A stretch of DNA of 64,000 nucleotides from Phaeocystidibacter luteus (GTDB lineage: Bacteria > Bacteroidota > Bacteroidia > Flavobacteriales > Schleiferiaceae), in contig NZ_WBVO01000014.1 in assembly GCF_008933115.1 (NCBI RefSeq), forward strand, positions 18,862 through 82,861. Direction: 5' to 3'. Both the position numbers and the translations under genes were made by a program. Position 1 is the stretch's first letter. Each line of letters opens with the position of its first letter. The notes below the pieces were generated by a model. That model was not told the origin of the DNA. It saw only the letters and a program-made list of their open reading frames with translations, and searched no databases. Shown one piece after another: positions 1-10,700 of the stretch.

Positions 1-3000
1 ATCGTAGAATGGGGTCCACAAGGATTCGGTGGCGGAACAGGTACTACTGTATCTGCAATGAACGACACCGTGCCAGTTACAGGTCTACCTCCGGGTACTT
101 GTCTCGACTTCTACATTCAGTCTGACTGTTCTGGAGCAGGTAATGGAGTTTCTGTAATTGCTGGTCCATTCACTATTTGTACTCCTTGTAATGCAGCTCC
201 ATTGCCTTACACTGAAACATTTGACGTTTGGCCATTGGATTGTGAAGACCCGGCAGCAGGTACTGAGCCTTGGGTAAGTCGTAATGGTTGGGCGGAAGCT
301 AACTATTGGTCGAACAATGAAGATGACTTCATTCTACAAATGCAGAATGTGATTATCTCTGCGGATGCTCGCGTTAAGTTTGACTGGTCTCACCTTTACA
401 ATACATTCTACCCAGAAGATGACTTGGCGATTCTTTCTCGTCCAGTTGATTCAACTACTTGGGATACACTTTGGTACCGCGTAGGTGCTACATTTGACTC
501 TCAAGACGGTGCAGCAACAACTTCACCTGGTTCAGGTGTGAGTGAAATCATGTTGCTTCCACTTCACTACACAGGACAAGAAGTTGAGTTCCAGATCAAT
601 GGACACTCTGACTTTGGGCCACGAGCTTATGTAGATAACTTCGTTGTTGAAGAAGTTCCTGCATGTCTCGGTCCAATTGGATTCACAGTTGTTGCATTGA
701 CTGATACTTCAGTTGCCATCACATGGACAGCCGATACTTCTGCATCAACTTCTACAGTTGAGTGGGGTGAGTCTGGATTCGCTCAAGGTACAGGTACAAT
801 TGTATCGGGTACGGGTGATTCAGTTTACATCTCTGGTCTTGATCCGAGCACTTCGTACGAGATTTATGCCATGGTAGATTGTGGTAGCAGTATGTCTGCA
901 AACAACGGTCCATTCGCATTCCGTACACTTTGTCCTGTTTATTTCTCTGCTCCGTATAACGAGGACTTCACTTTGAGTTCTTACGGTGCAGCCGATGCGA
1001 ACAACTCATTTGAAAACTGTTGGACAGTAGATCTTAATACGGGAATGCGTTGGGAATCTGAAGATTCTGAAGGTTCCAATGAGAACTCGTCTAGCACAGG
1101 TCCGTTCTTCGATAACACGACCCCATCTACCGCTGGTGGAGGATATATGTTTATGGAGACTTCACCAACTGCAACAGATGCAGGCTTGTATTCTCCAATG
1201 ATCGAAATGTCATCACTTACAACCCCAACTCTAAGTTTCGCTTACCACATGTACGGTGCAACTATGGGTACGTTGTCTGTTGATATTTGGAACGGCTCTA
1301 TTTGGGTGATGGACGCATGGACACTTTCTGGACAGCAGCAAACTGCTGGATCAGATCCATGGACAATGGCTTCTGTGCCTTTGGCAGCCTTCGTAGGTGA
1401 TACCATTCAGATTCGTTTCAGAGGTAATAAGACTACCTCGTTTACTTCTGACATGTCTATCGATGACGTATCAGTTGCTGATGGTCCTAGCTGTTCAGTT
1501 GTATCAGGTGGTTTTGCTGAGAACATTACTTCTTCAGCAGCTGACTTGAACTGGTCTGCATTTACATCTTCTGATTACGATATCGAGTGGGGTCCTTGTG
1601 GATTCACACCAGGTACAGGTAACGGTACAGTTGTAAACAATGTAACTCCAGGTTACACACTTAGCGGTCTTGCACCGAACACGTGCTACGAGTTCTACGT
1701 AACGAATAATTGTGATCCTACGAATACACAGTACGGACCATACTCATTCCTTACTGCTTGTTTGGCTCAGTTGAGCGGAACATATACTGTAGGTGGTCCT
1801 GTAGGTCCGAACAACTTCGCCAACCTTGATACTGCTATTGCAGAATTGATTTGTGGTGTGAGTGGTCCGGTTACCTTCCAGATTATGTCGAACGACAGCA
1901 TCTTCAGTACACTTCAAATCGGCGACGTAAGTGGTGTGAGCAATACCAATACGATCACATTCGATGGTATGGGTTCTGCAACACTTTACGGTAGCGGATA
2001 TGTTGGTCCAATGTGGAACCTCGAAGGGTCGAAGCATATCGCAATCAAGAATTTGACAATGATTGATAGCTCTGCTTCTAACGTGGGTATTCGCATGTCG
2101 ATGAACACGGACAGTGTAACCATCGAGAATAACACGATGATCATCAGCCCAACTGCTACAAGCACATTGTCTGCTGGTATCGCAATTACTGGTTCTGCGA
2201 CTAGCCTTTCTGGTACGAATTCAGATTGTAACTACATCACTATCAAGGATAACGACATTCAAGGTGGTTACTATGGTATCACTGCTTACGGTGGTGCTAA
2301 CACAACTACTAAGATTGACGGAATCACTGTTGAAGGTAACACGGTTACTAATCACCAGTCTTACGGTATTCGTATTTACTATTACGACGGAGTAGAGGTT
2401 AACAACAACCACGTGAGTGGTCACCGTAACCCAACATTCTGCTACGGTATGTACTTGTACTACAACGACAATATGGATGTTGAAGAGAACTTCGTAACTG
2501 GTGCTACGTATGCTGCATACATGCCAGGTATGAACGTATCTGATGCGAACGGTGTGGCGAACATTGTGAACAACATGTTCATGGGACTTCACCCATCGTC
2601 TAGTACAACATCTGCCGTTTACGTAACTGGTAACAGCCACGACGTAAATGTTTACCACAACAGTATTTCTAACATTGGTGGTTACGGTTGGAGAGACTTC
2701 AACACGACTGGTTACGACTTCCGTAACAACGTTGTTGTAGGTTCTAACTTGGCGATGGACATGAACGCGGCACCAGATTCTGCGAACGATGTCTTTGACT
2801 ACAACTTGTACTACAGAACTACTGCGGGTAACTTGGTAGAGTGGAGCACTGGCTACGCTGACCTTGCTGCATTGCAAGCGGCTCAGCCAAACCACAACCA
2901 AAACTCTATTAGTGGTGATCCAATCTTTGTTGGCCCGTCTGATCTTCACCTTATCGGTGCAGTTGCGAATGACGTAGGTGACAACTCAGTAGGTGTTACT

Positions 3001-4626
3001 GTTGATATTGATGGAGATGCACGTCCAGCTACCGGATCTACTATTGTAGATATGGGTGCTGACGAATACACTCCACTACAGTGGGATGCTGAAATGATTG
3101 CATTGTACGAGCCATCTTCAGGTGGTTGTGGCGACTCTTCAGTTACTGTATCTGTGATTGTTGGAAACCTCGGTTTGAACACGATCACAAGCATGACTAT
3201 CAACGCGAACGTTTCAGGTGCTGCTACAGCAAACTTGAGTACGACGTACGCAGGTAGCTTGCCTTCAACTATGCAGGATACAATTACTGTTGGGACATTC
3301 AACATCTACAATGGTGGTACTGTTAGCATCGACGCTAACTTGGTACTTGCCATGGATGGTGATAGCAGCAACGATACACTTCCAGCAAGCTCATTCGATT
3401 ACATTTCATTCGATCCGATTGCACTTCCAGGTGATACCGTTTGTGAAGGTGCTACTGTAGAACTATACGCTCAGGCACAATCTGGTGTACTACACGGATG
3501 GTTTGCAAATCAGAATGATACAGTTGCAGTTGCTACTGGAGACACCCTTAGTGTAACGGCTGATCCAAATCAGACTACGTACTACTTGGGTTACTTGACT
3601 AGCGGTCTTGATAGTATCGAAACTACATTCGCTCAGAACAATGGTTGTGGCGCGGGTAACATGTTCGATGTATCGTTGAACAAGCAAATCGTAATGGAAG
3701 GTGTGGTTATTCACAGCGGTGACGCTGCAGGTACTTCATCTACAGTAGATGTGTACTACTTGTCAGGTTCTTACGTAGGTAACGAAACCAACATGGCTAG
3801 CTGGACATTGCACGAAACAGTAACCTTTACTTCTAATGGTAATGGTGTTCCTTCTCGTGCAGAATTCACAACACCATTGGTTCTTCCTGCGGGTAGCTAC
3901 GGTATGTACATGCAAGCGAACGTACGTTACACGAACGGTTCGCAAGTATTCAGCAACGGTGATATGACTATCACAACGGGAGCAGGTTTGTGTACTGCAT
4001 TCAGCTCGCCAATTAACGGTCGTATCTGGAACGGACGTATCCTTTACCGTGGATCTAACGCTTGTAGCCAAGACAAGATTCCAGTGACTTACGGAATTAC
4101 TCCTAAGCCAACTGCATCTTTCACTGCTACTTACACAGGTGGAAACGGTACGGGTGACTACAGCTTTGACGCGTCTGCTTCAACTGCTGCTGACTCAATC
4201 TACTGGTCATTCGGTGACCCTGCGAACAGCACGGGTAACGGTACTACAACGACCTTCACGTATGTAGATAATGGTGACTACGTAGTTACTATGATTGCAT
4301 TCAACGATTGTGGTTCTGATACCATCACTGATACTGCTATGGTTCGTGGAATTGGATTGAACGAGCTCTCAGGAGTTAGCGATATCCGTCTATTCCCTAA
4401 CCCTTCTAGTGGGGCCGTTACTTTGAGCCTCAACTTGGTAGACGCGCAAGAAGTACTTCTTGAAGTAGTGAATCTACAGGGACAAGTTCTTTACACCGAG
4501 CAACTCGGTAGAGTAGAGGGCGAGTACCAGTGGAGTGCCGACCTCGGCAACCTACCTAAAGGTGCGTACTTCGTACGTCTAACAGGAGATACAGGAGTTA
4601 AGACATTGCCGCTTTCGCTGCACTAA
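1..4626 (+). CDS. Giant T9SS-secreted multidomain surface protein, 5' end outside window
   Basis: The reading frame is open from base 1, so the start codon and signal peptide lie upstream; 1541 residues are visible. In order, by base position: the end of a fibronectin-III-like (Fn3) module (to ~185), a MAM/jelly-roll-like module (to ~660), Fn3 (to ~930), a second MAM-like module with a HMYGATMG signature (to ~1490), Fn3 (to ~1760), a right-handed beta-helix region of repeated ITIxxN-type strands (~1790-3060), a CARDB-like and an Ig-like region (~3090-3600), an uncharacterised beta domain (~3600-4090), a PKD module (~4105-4350), and a T9SS type A C-terminal sorting domain beginning near LFPNPSSG and ending LPLSLH. 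The family is exported by the Sec system, then carried across the outer membrane by T9SS and anchored or released. A role as adhesin or matrix protein is inference. It is strongly related to the next gene: base 1 onward matches ~6408 onward, with stretches of identical nucleotides. Confidence 0.9.
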   Translation: MVEWGPQGFGGGTGTTVSAMNDTVPVTGLPPGTCLDFYIQSDCSGAGNGVSVIAGPFTICTPCNAAPLPYTETFDVWPLDCEDPAAGTEPWVSRNGWAEANYWSNNEDDFILQMQNVIISADARVKFDWSHLYNTFYPEDDLAILSRPVDSTTWDTLWYRVGATFDSQDGAATTSPGSGVSEIMLLPLHYTGQEVEFQINGHSDFGPRAYVDNFVVEEVPACLGPIGFTVVALTDTSVAITWTADTSASTSTVEWGESGFAQGTGTIVSGTGDSVYISGLDPSTSYEIYAMVDCGSSMSANNGPFAFRTLCPVYFSAPYNEDFTLSSYGAADANNSFENCWTVDLNTGMRWESEDSEGSNENSSSTGPFFDNTTPSTAGGGYMFMETSPTATDAGLYSPMIEMSSLTTPTLSFAYHMYGATMGTLSVDIWNGSIWVMDAWTLSGQQQTAGSDPWTMASVPLAAFVGDTIQIRFRGNKTTSFTSDMSIDDVSVADGPSCSVVSGGFAENITSSAADLNWSAFTSSDYDIEWGPCGFTPGTGNGTVVNNVTPGYTLSGLAPNTCYEFYVTNNCDPTNTQYGPYSFLTACLAQLSGTYTVGGPVGPNNFANLDTAIAELICGVSGPVTFQIMSNDSIFSTLQIGDVSGVSNTNTITFDGMGSATLYGSGYVGPMWNLEGSKHIAIKNLTMIDSSASNVGIRMSMNTDSVTIENNTMIISPTATSTLSAGIAITGSATSLSGTNSDCNYITIKDNDIQGGYYGITAYGGANTTTKIDGITVEGNTVTNHQSYGIRIYYYDGVEVNNNHVSGHRNPTFCYGMYLYYNDNMDVEENFVTGATYAAYMPGMNVSDANGVANIVNNMFMGLHPSSSTTSAVYVTGNSHDVNVYHNSISNIGGYGWRDFNTTGYDFRNNVVVGSNLAMDMNAAPDSANDVFDYNLYYRTTAGNLVEWSTGYADLAALQAAQPNHNQNSISGDPIFVGPSDLHLIGAVANDVGDNSVGVTVDIDGDARPATGSTIVDMGADEYTPLQWDAEMIALYEPSSGGCGDSSVTVSVIVGNLGLNTITSMTINANVSGAATANLSTTYAGSLPSTMQDTITVGTFNIYNGGTVSIDANLVLAMDGDSSNDTLPASSFDYISFDPIALPGDTVCEGATVELYAQAQSGVLHGWFANQNDTVAVATGDTLSVTADPNQTTYYLGYLTSGLDSIETTFAQNNGCGAGNMFDVSLNKQIVMEGVVIHSGDAAGTSSTVDVYYLSGSYVGNETNMASWTLHETVTFTSNGNGVPSRAEFTTPLVLPAGSYGMYMQANVRYTNGSQVFSNGDMTITTGAGLCTAFSSPINGRIWNGRILYRGSNACSQDKIPVTYGITPKPTASFTATYTGGNGTGDYSFDASASTAADSIYWSFGDPANSTGNGTTTTFTYVDNGDYVVTMIAFNDCGSDTITDTAMVRGIGLNELSGVSDIRLFPNPSSGAVTLSLNLVDAQEVLLEVVNLQGQVLYTEQLGRVEGEYQWSADLGNLPKGAYFVRLTGDTGVKTLPLSLH

Positions 4627-4650
4627 ATCTTAACTAAGTATATAGATATA

Positions 4651-4680
4651 GCCCCGTCAGGAAACTGGCGGGGCTTTTTT
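4651..4680 (+). terminator. Rho-independent terminator of the first giant T9SS gene
   Basis: A 10-bp stem (GCCCCGTCAG pairing with CTGGCGGGGC, one G-T pair) with a GAAA loop is followed by six Ts, 24 bp after the stop codon. Confidence 0.85.
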
Positions 4681-4703
4681 AGTTACATGAAAAATGGTTG
4701 CAA

Positions 4704-4735
4704 TTGTAATTTCCTCGATTAAAAACCTATATTTG
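4704..4735 (+). promoter_or_regulatory. Putative Bacteroidota-type promoter (-33 TTG / -7 TATATTTG)
   Basis: TATATTTG at 4728-4735 matches the Bacteroidota -7 consensus TAnnTTTG. A TTG at 4704-4706 lies 21 bp upstream. The start codon of the second giant gene is at 4798, giving an untranslated leader of roughly 55 nt. Confidence 0.5.
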
Positions 4736-4797
4736 AGAGTATCTGCCTACATGGTAGATGTCGCGCAATTATTCATTTTCAACACAAAATCATCGCT

Positions 4798-7700
4798 ATG
4801 AGAAATTCTCTACGCTGGTGCATGGCATTGCTTGCCATGATTGCTTTCAGTCCGATGGCATTCAGTCAAGCTTACGTCATCACTCCTTCGGCGACCGATG
4901 CTGGTAACCCTGGGGGTGTTCGTACTTCCGGTGACTTTACCACAACCGGTGGCACGAGCATTTGGACTGGCGCGCAGGCGGCCCAGTCGTGGTCGGCGGC
5001 ACAAGCGCTCCCATTTGCATTCGATTTTTACGGTAGCCCGGTGACCCACTATATTGTGGCGAGCAACGGGCTTTTGTCGTTTGATACGACAAATGCAGGT
5101 GCGGCGGTTAATACCGCTCTTAATACTAATGGCTCACTACCAGATGCCAACCTTCCTGATAAGACGGTTGCGTATTTCTGGGAGGACTTCACTGGTGTGA
5201 CTTCATCTTCAGATGATGTTTACGCTATTGTGGAGGGTACCGCTCCAAACCGTCAGCTTTGGATATTGAACTACTCCATGAAGGTGGGTTCATTGTCTTA
5301 CGGTTATTGGGCACTAGTTTTGGAAGAGACGACGAACAAGATTTATGTCATGGACATGAATTACTTCTTCGGTTCTCCGCACACGGCTACAGTAGGTATT
5401 CAAGTGGATGGTACGACTTCGTACCAGACAAGTAATTCACCAAACGAGGCATTCAACTCGGGTGGTTCTGGTAATGCTGATAACGAGTATTATGAGTTCA
5501 CTTATTACGGCGCAGGTGCTGTGATTCCACCGGTGAATGTGACTGTAACTCCAGGTTCATCTACGGCTACAATCAACTACGACCTCGGTACTGCTACCGG
5601 TGGTGAGATTGAGTATGGATCTCCTGGTTTCGTACAAGGCGCAGGAACGACCGTAACGATGAGCACTACAACGGCTCACACTCTCACGGGTCTTTCTCCG
5701 GCGACCTCATACGAGTTCTACGTTCGCTCTAGCTCAGGTGGTAACTTCTCTAGCTGGGTAGGTCCTTACAGCTTCATCACTACGTGTGTTACTGTAAACT
5801 CATTCCCTTATCTAGAGAACTTCGACGGATCAACTTGGTCTTCTACAACGACTTACGATCCGTGCTGGAATATAACTCAGTCTTCTACGTATCGCTGGCA
5901 AGTAAACAGCGGTGGTACAGGTTCAGGATCTACTGGTCCTACTTCTGACGCCTCTGGTGTTGGCCAATACATTTATACTGAAGCTTCTTCAGGCGGTACA
6001 GGTTCATTCGCTTGGGCAGAGATGCCACCAATGGACCTTACTTCACTTACACAACCAGAATTGACATTCATGTACCACATGTATGGTGCTACTATCGATC
6101 GTCTCGATATTGAGGCTTCACTCGATAGCGGTACTACATGGATGGTAGTAGATAGCATTGTTGGTCAGCAGCAAACTTCAAACGGTTCTGCTTGGGAAGC
6201 TGCTATCGTTGATTTGGATAGCGTAAACTCAGCTTATACTCTTATTCGCTTCTCTGCAACACGCGGAACAAGCTTCACTGGGGATATCTCACTTGATGAG
6301 GTTCGCATTCGTCAGACTCCACCTTGTCCAGATCCAACTGGATTCGCGTCATCTGACTTGACACCTACTTCTGTAAATATCACATTCATTGGTGCTGGTG
6401 CAACGAGCATTGTTGAATGGGGTCCACAAGGTTATGGTGGCGGTACAGGAACTACTGTATCTGCAATGAACGATACTGTACCAGTTACAGGTCTACCTCC
6501 AGGCACGTGTCTCGACTTCTACATTCAGTCTGACTGTACCGGAGCGGGTAATGGTGTGTCTACCGTTCAAGGTCCGTTTACTATTTGTACTCCTTGTAAT
6601 GCGGCAGCTATGCCTTACCAAGAGACGTTCGACGTATGGCCTTTGGATTGTGAAGACCCTGCGGTTGGAACATCTCCATGGATTAACGACGGAGGATGGG
6701 CTGAGGCTCAAAACTGGTCGTTCAACAACGCCGACTTCATCATGGATATGCAAGATGTAGTCATTTCTGTGGACGCAAGAGTTGTGTTCGATTGGTCTCA
6801 CCAGTACAACGCATCTTATCCAGATGACGACTTGGCGATTCTTTCTCGTCCAAGTGATTCAACTACGTGGGATACATTGTGGTACGGCAAGGGAGTTTCT
6901 TTTGATTCTCAAGACGGTGCTGGACCAACTTCAAAAGGTAGTGGTGTAAATGAGATTGTACTCCTTCCATCACACTATACGGGTCAGACTGCTCAGTTCC
7001 AGATCAACGTTCACTCCGACTGGGGTCCGAACACGTACATCAATGATTTCACAGTAGAGGCAGTTCCGGCTTGTCTTGAGCCGATCGGCTTCAGCACACT
7101 GAACATCCAGCCAGATTCAGTATTCTTCACATTCACAGCCGATACAACAGCTAGCTCTTACGCTATCGAATGGGGTCCTTGTGGATATGCGCAGGGTACG
7201 GGTATGACTGATACCATTTACAATGATTCAGCCGGCTTGGGTGGATTGATGGCAGCAACATGCTATGATTTATACATCCAAACGTTCTGTTCACCTTCAG
7301 GACAAAGTATTTGGGCGGGTCCATTCTCATTCTTCACAGCTTGTGATACTCTTCCACTTCCATGGACAGAGGACTTTGAGAATGCGGCAGTACCAGCTCA
7401 TCCAGTTTGTTGGGATCTTGAAACCAGTAACTCATTCTATGTGAATACGGTTACGGGCACAAGTGGTTCGAACCCTGGTGCGAATAGTGGCACAAATTAT
7501 TTGCTACACCGCTACAGTTTCAATAACGAATGGTGGTCGTTTACCCCAGAGTTTAACCTACAAGCCGGTCAATCTTACCAAGTGAGCTTCTGGTATCAAA
7601 CAGAAGGTACAACTGCGTTTGACGAAGTTCGCCTTGCATTTGGTCCGGGACAGACATCTGCGGATATGACGTACCAGATTACTTCTCAAACAGGTGTGAG

Positions 7701-10700
7701 CTCTACTACGTATACTCAGTTTGTAGCAACGTTCATTCCACCACAGAGTGGTATCTACCACATTGGTTTGATGACTAGAACTTCTGGTTTCAGCGGTGCA
7801 ATGAATATCGATGACTGGAACCTTCAATTGGATCCAAGTCCATGTCCTAACGTTTCTTCACTTGCTTCACAGATTGTAAGTGAGAACGAGGTGGATCTAG
7901 TTTGGGGTGGTACTTCTGCTCACACGTCATTTGACGTAGAGTGGGGTCCAGTTGGCTTCGTGGTAGGAACGGGTGCTGGTAACCAGTACTACGGTCTTAC
8001 AAGCCCAACATTGAACCTCGATACACTTAGTCCAAACACGTGCTACGAATTCTATGTTCGCGCAGACTGCGGATCTGGACCGGGAGCGTGGGTTGGACCA
8101 GTACAATGGTGTACTCCTTGTGCTGCGATTAATACCTATCCGTACACTGAAGACTTCGATGGAAATACCTGGGGTCTTACAAGCACTTACGACCCTTGTT
8201 GGGAAGTGACGGCGGCCAATGGTTACACATGGTTGCTCGATAACAACTCTACTGGTTCTGGTAATACCGGTCCTACAGGAGACGTGAGCGGATCTGGTAA
8301 CTACATCTATAGTGAGGCTAGTTCCGGTGCAGTAGGTTCAGAAGCTTTGCTTCAAAGTGTGGCCTTCGACCTAACCGTGCTAACTACGCCAGAGTTGAAC
8401 TTCTACTACCACATGTACGGTGCGACTATCGGAACATTGTATGTAGATGCATCTATGGATAATGGACAAACTTGGATGGCGATTGACAGTATTGTTGGTC
8501 AGCAACAAACTTCTACGAATGATCCTTGGGCGAAGCGTATCACTGCCATTCCTTCTTCGGTAGTTGGTTCTAGAACCACATTCCGTTGGAGAGCGAGTAG
8601 AGGTACAAGCTTTACCGGAGATATTTCTGTTGACGAAGTGACTGTTCAAGAACAGCCTACTTGTCCACAGCCATTGTTCCTGACTCCAATGAGTGAGTCT
8701 ACAACTACATTGTCGTTCTACTTTAACCCTGGTGGTGCAGCGAACTTCAACGTGGCTTATGGTCCGGCTGCAACTACGCCTACACCTGGTGCAGGTACAT
8801 GGGTAAACGCGACAAATGATACCGTAACGCTTACTGGTTTAACTCCAGCAACGCTTTACAACATTTGGGTTCGCGATAGCTGTGGCGCGGGTGATGTGTC
8901 ATTGTGGACAGGTCCAATTAGCATGCAAACCCTTTGTGTGCCATACACTACTCCTTTCATTGAAGGATTTGGCGCATGGCCACCAACTTGTTGGGATGTA
9001 AACGCTGGTACTCAGACTTGGACTAGCTTCAACGGATGGGCTCAGGCTCAGAACTGGAGCTTCAACGGAGCAGACTTCTTGATGAATACTCCTCAAGTTA
9101 TCTTGAGTGATTCATCTGAATTGAGCTTCAAGTGGTCTCACCAGTACAATTCATTCTATCCTGATGCAGGATACGTTCGTGTTCGCAACGTAAACAGCAT
9201 GGTTTGGGATACGCTTTGGTCTAGAGAAGGAACTGCATTCGAGTCTAATGACGGTGCAGGAGCTACATCTCCAGGTTCAGGTGTAACTGAATTCATCAGT
9301 ATTCCGAACTATGGAGCGGGTGATACAATCATCGTTCAATTCTGGAGTGCTTCTGCATGGGGTCCAAACTGGTATGTAGATGACGTAAGTATCTATGATC
9401 GTCCAGCTTGTGCTGCTCCATCGAACTTCAACTTCGTGATGTCTACTGCTACGACGGCTGATCTTTACTGGACCGCAGGTTCAGCAGGTGCAGCAGGATG
9501 GGTAGTAGAAGTAGGAGCTCCTGGCTTCCAGCCGGGCGGTGGTACTGCTACCATCGTATCGAACGATACCACCACAATTACTGGTTTGATGGGTAACACC
9601 GACTACTGTGCTTACCTCACTGAACTTTGTCCAGGTGGTGCCGATTCAAGTACTACAATCGGACCAGTTTGCTTCCGTACGGCATGTGTTCCTTATGGTA
9701 TTCCTTATTCTGAAGACTTCAGCGGTTCTCCTTTGGATCCTTGCTGGTCTACAAGCAATACAGCGAATAACATTTCTGCGAACGCATTCTGGAAGTTGAC
9801 AGATGTGGCTTGGCCAAACTACGGTGCACAAGGTCAAACTGACCATACAGGCAACGGTGGATATGCTGTAGGTGTTGACGCCTCAGTACCGAACGATGCT
9901 TCCATGGATAGTGTCCTCTTGTTCTCACCTTATATTGATATCACTGGTCAGACCTCTTTGGAACTCAGCTTCCACATGTTCTCTGATGCAAGCCAGTACA
10001 CAAACCCTAGAAACGTATTTACGGTTGCGGGTTGGACTGGTACTAGCTGGGTGAACATGTACACATGGCAAGGTGATAGCTCTGTATGGTTCGAGGTTAA
10101 GATTCCACTCAGTGGATATGGCCTCGCGGATACAACTAGATTCATGTTCCATGTAGATAAGTCGGCGTCAGGTACATTCTACAACGATATCCTCATCGAT
10201 GATATCTTCGTTCAGGTGCCGCCAACTTGTCCTACGCTTGGACCTGTTTCCTTCACGAACCCTACAATGACAGGTTCTACTGCAACTTGGGATACTACGG
10301 CTTCGCCGCAGACCTATCAGATTGAGTATGGCCCAGTTGGATTTACTCCAGGTTCAGGTACATTGATATCTGTTCCAACGAACACGCATACGTTTACCGG
10401 CTTGCCGAATAACAACGTTGTTCAGGAAATGTATATCCGTCCAATTTGTAGCGGTAACGATACAGGATATTGGTCTGGACCTACGATCATTGAGAAGATG
10501 GCTCAGCCATGTGATGACTTCGAAGATTACAGCATCGGTACACTCGGTGATGCATCTTACTTAGTTCTTCCTTGGGCAGGTGACGGCGGTGATGCTGAGA
10601 TTGTATCTCAAGGTGGTTCTCAAGCAATGCATATCTACGATTCAGGTCCTGCAGGATTTGCAGACGTAGTTGCAGTGTTCGACACCATGACTTCTGGTAC

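Noticed and set aside
2221..2949. 242-codon minus-strand frame inside the first giant T9SS gene
   Set aside because: A shadow of the beta-helix coding strand: low-complexity Val/Thr/Arg composition, no start context, no domain. The same holds for the other antisense frames inside the giant genes.
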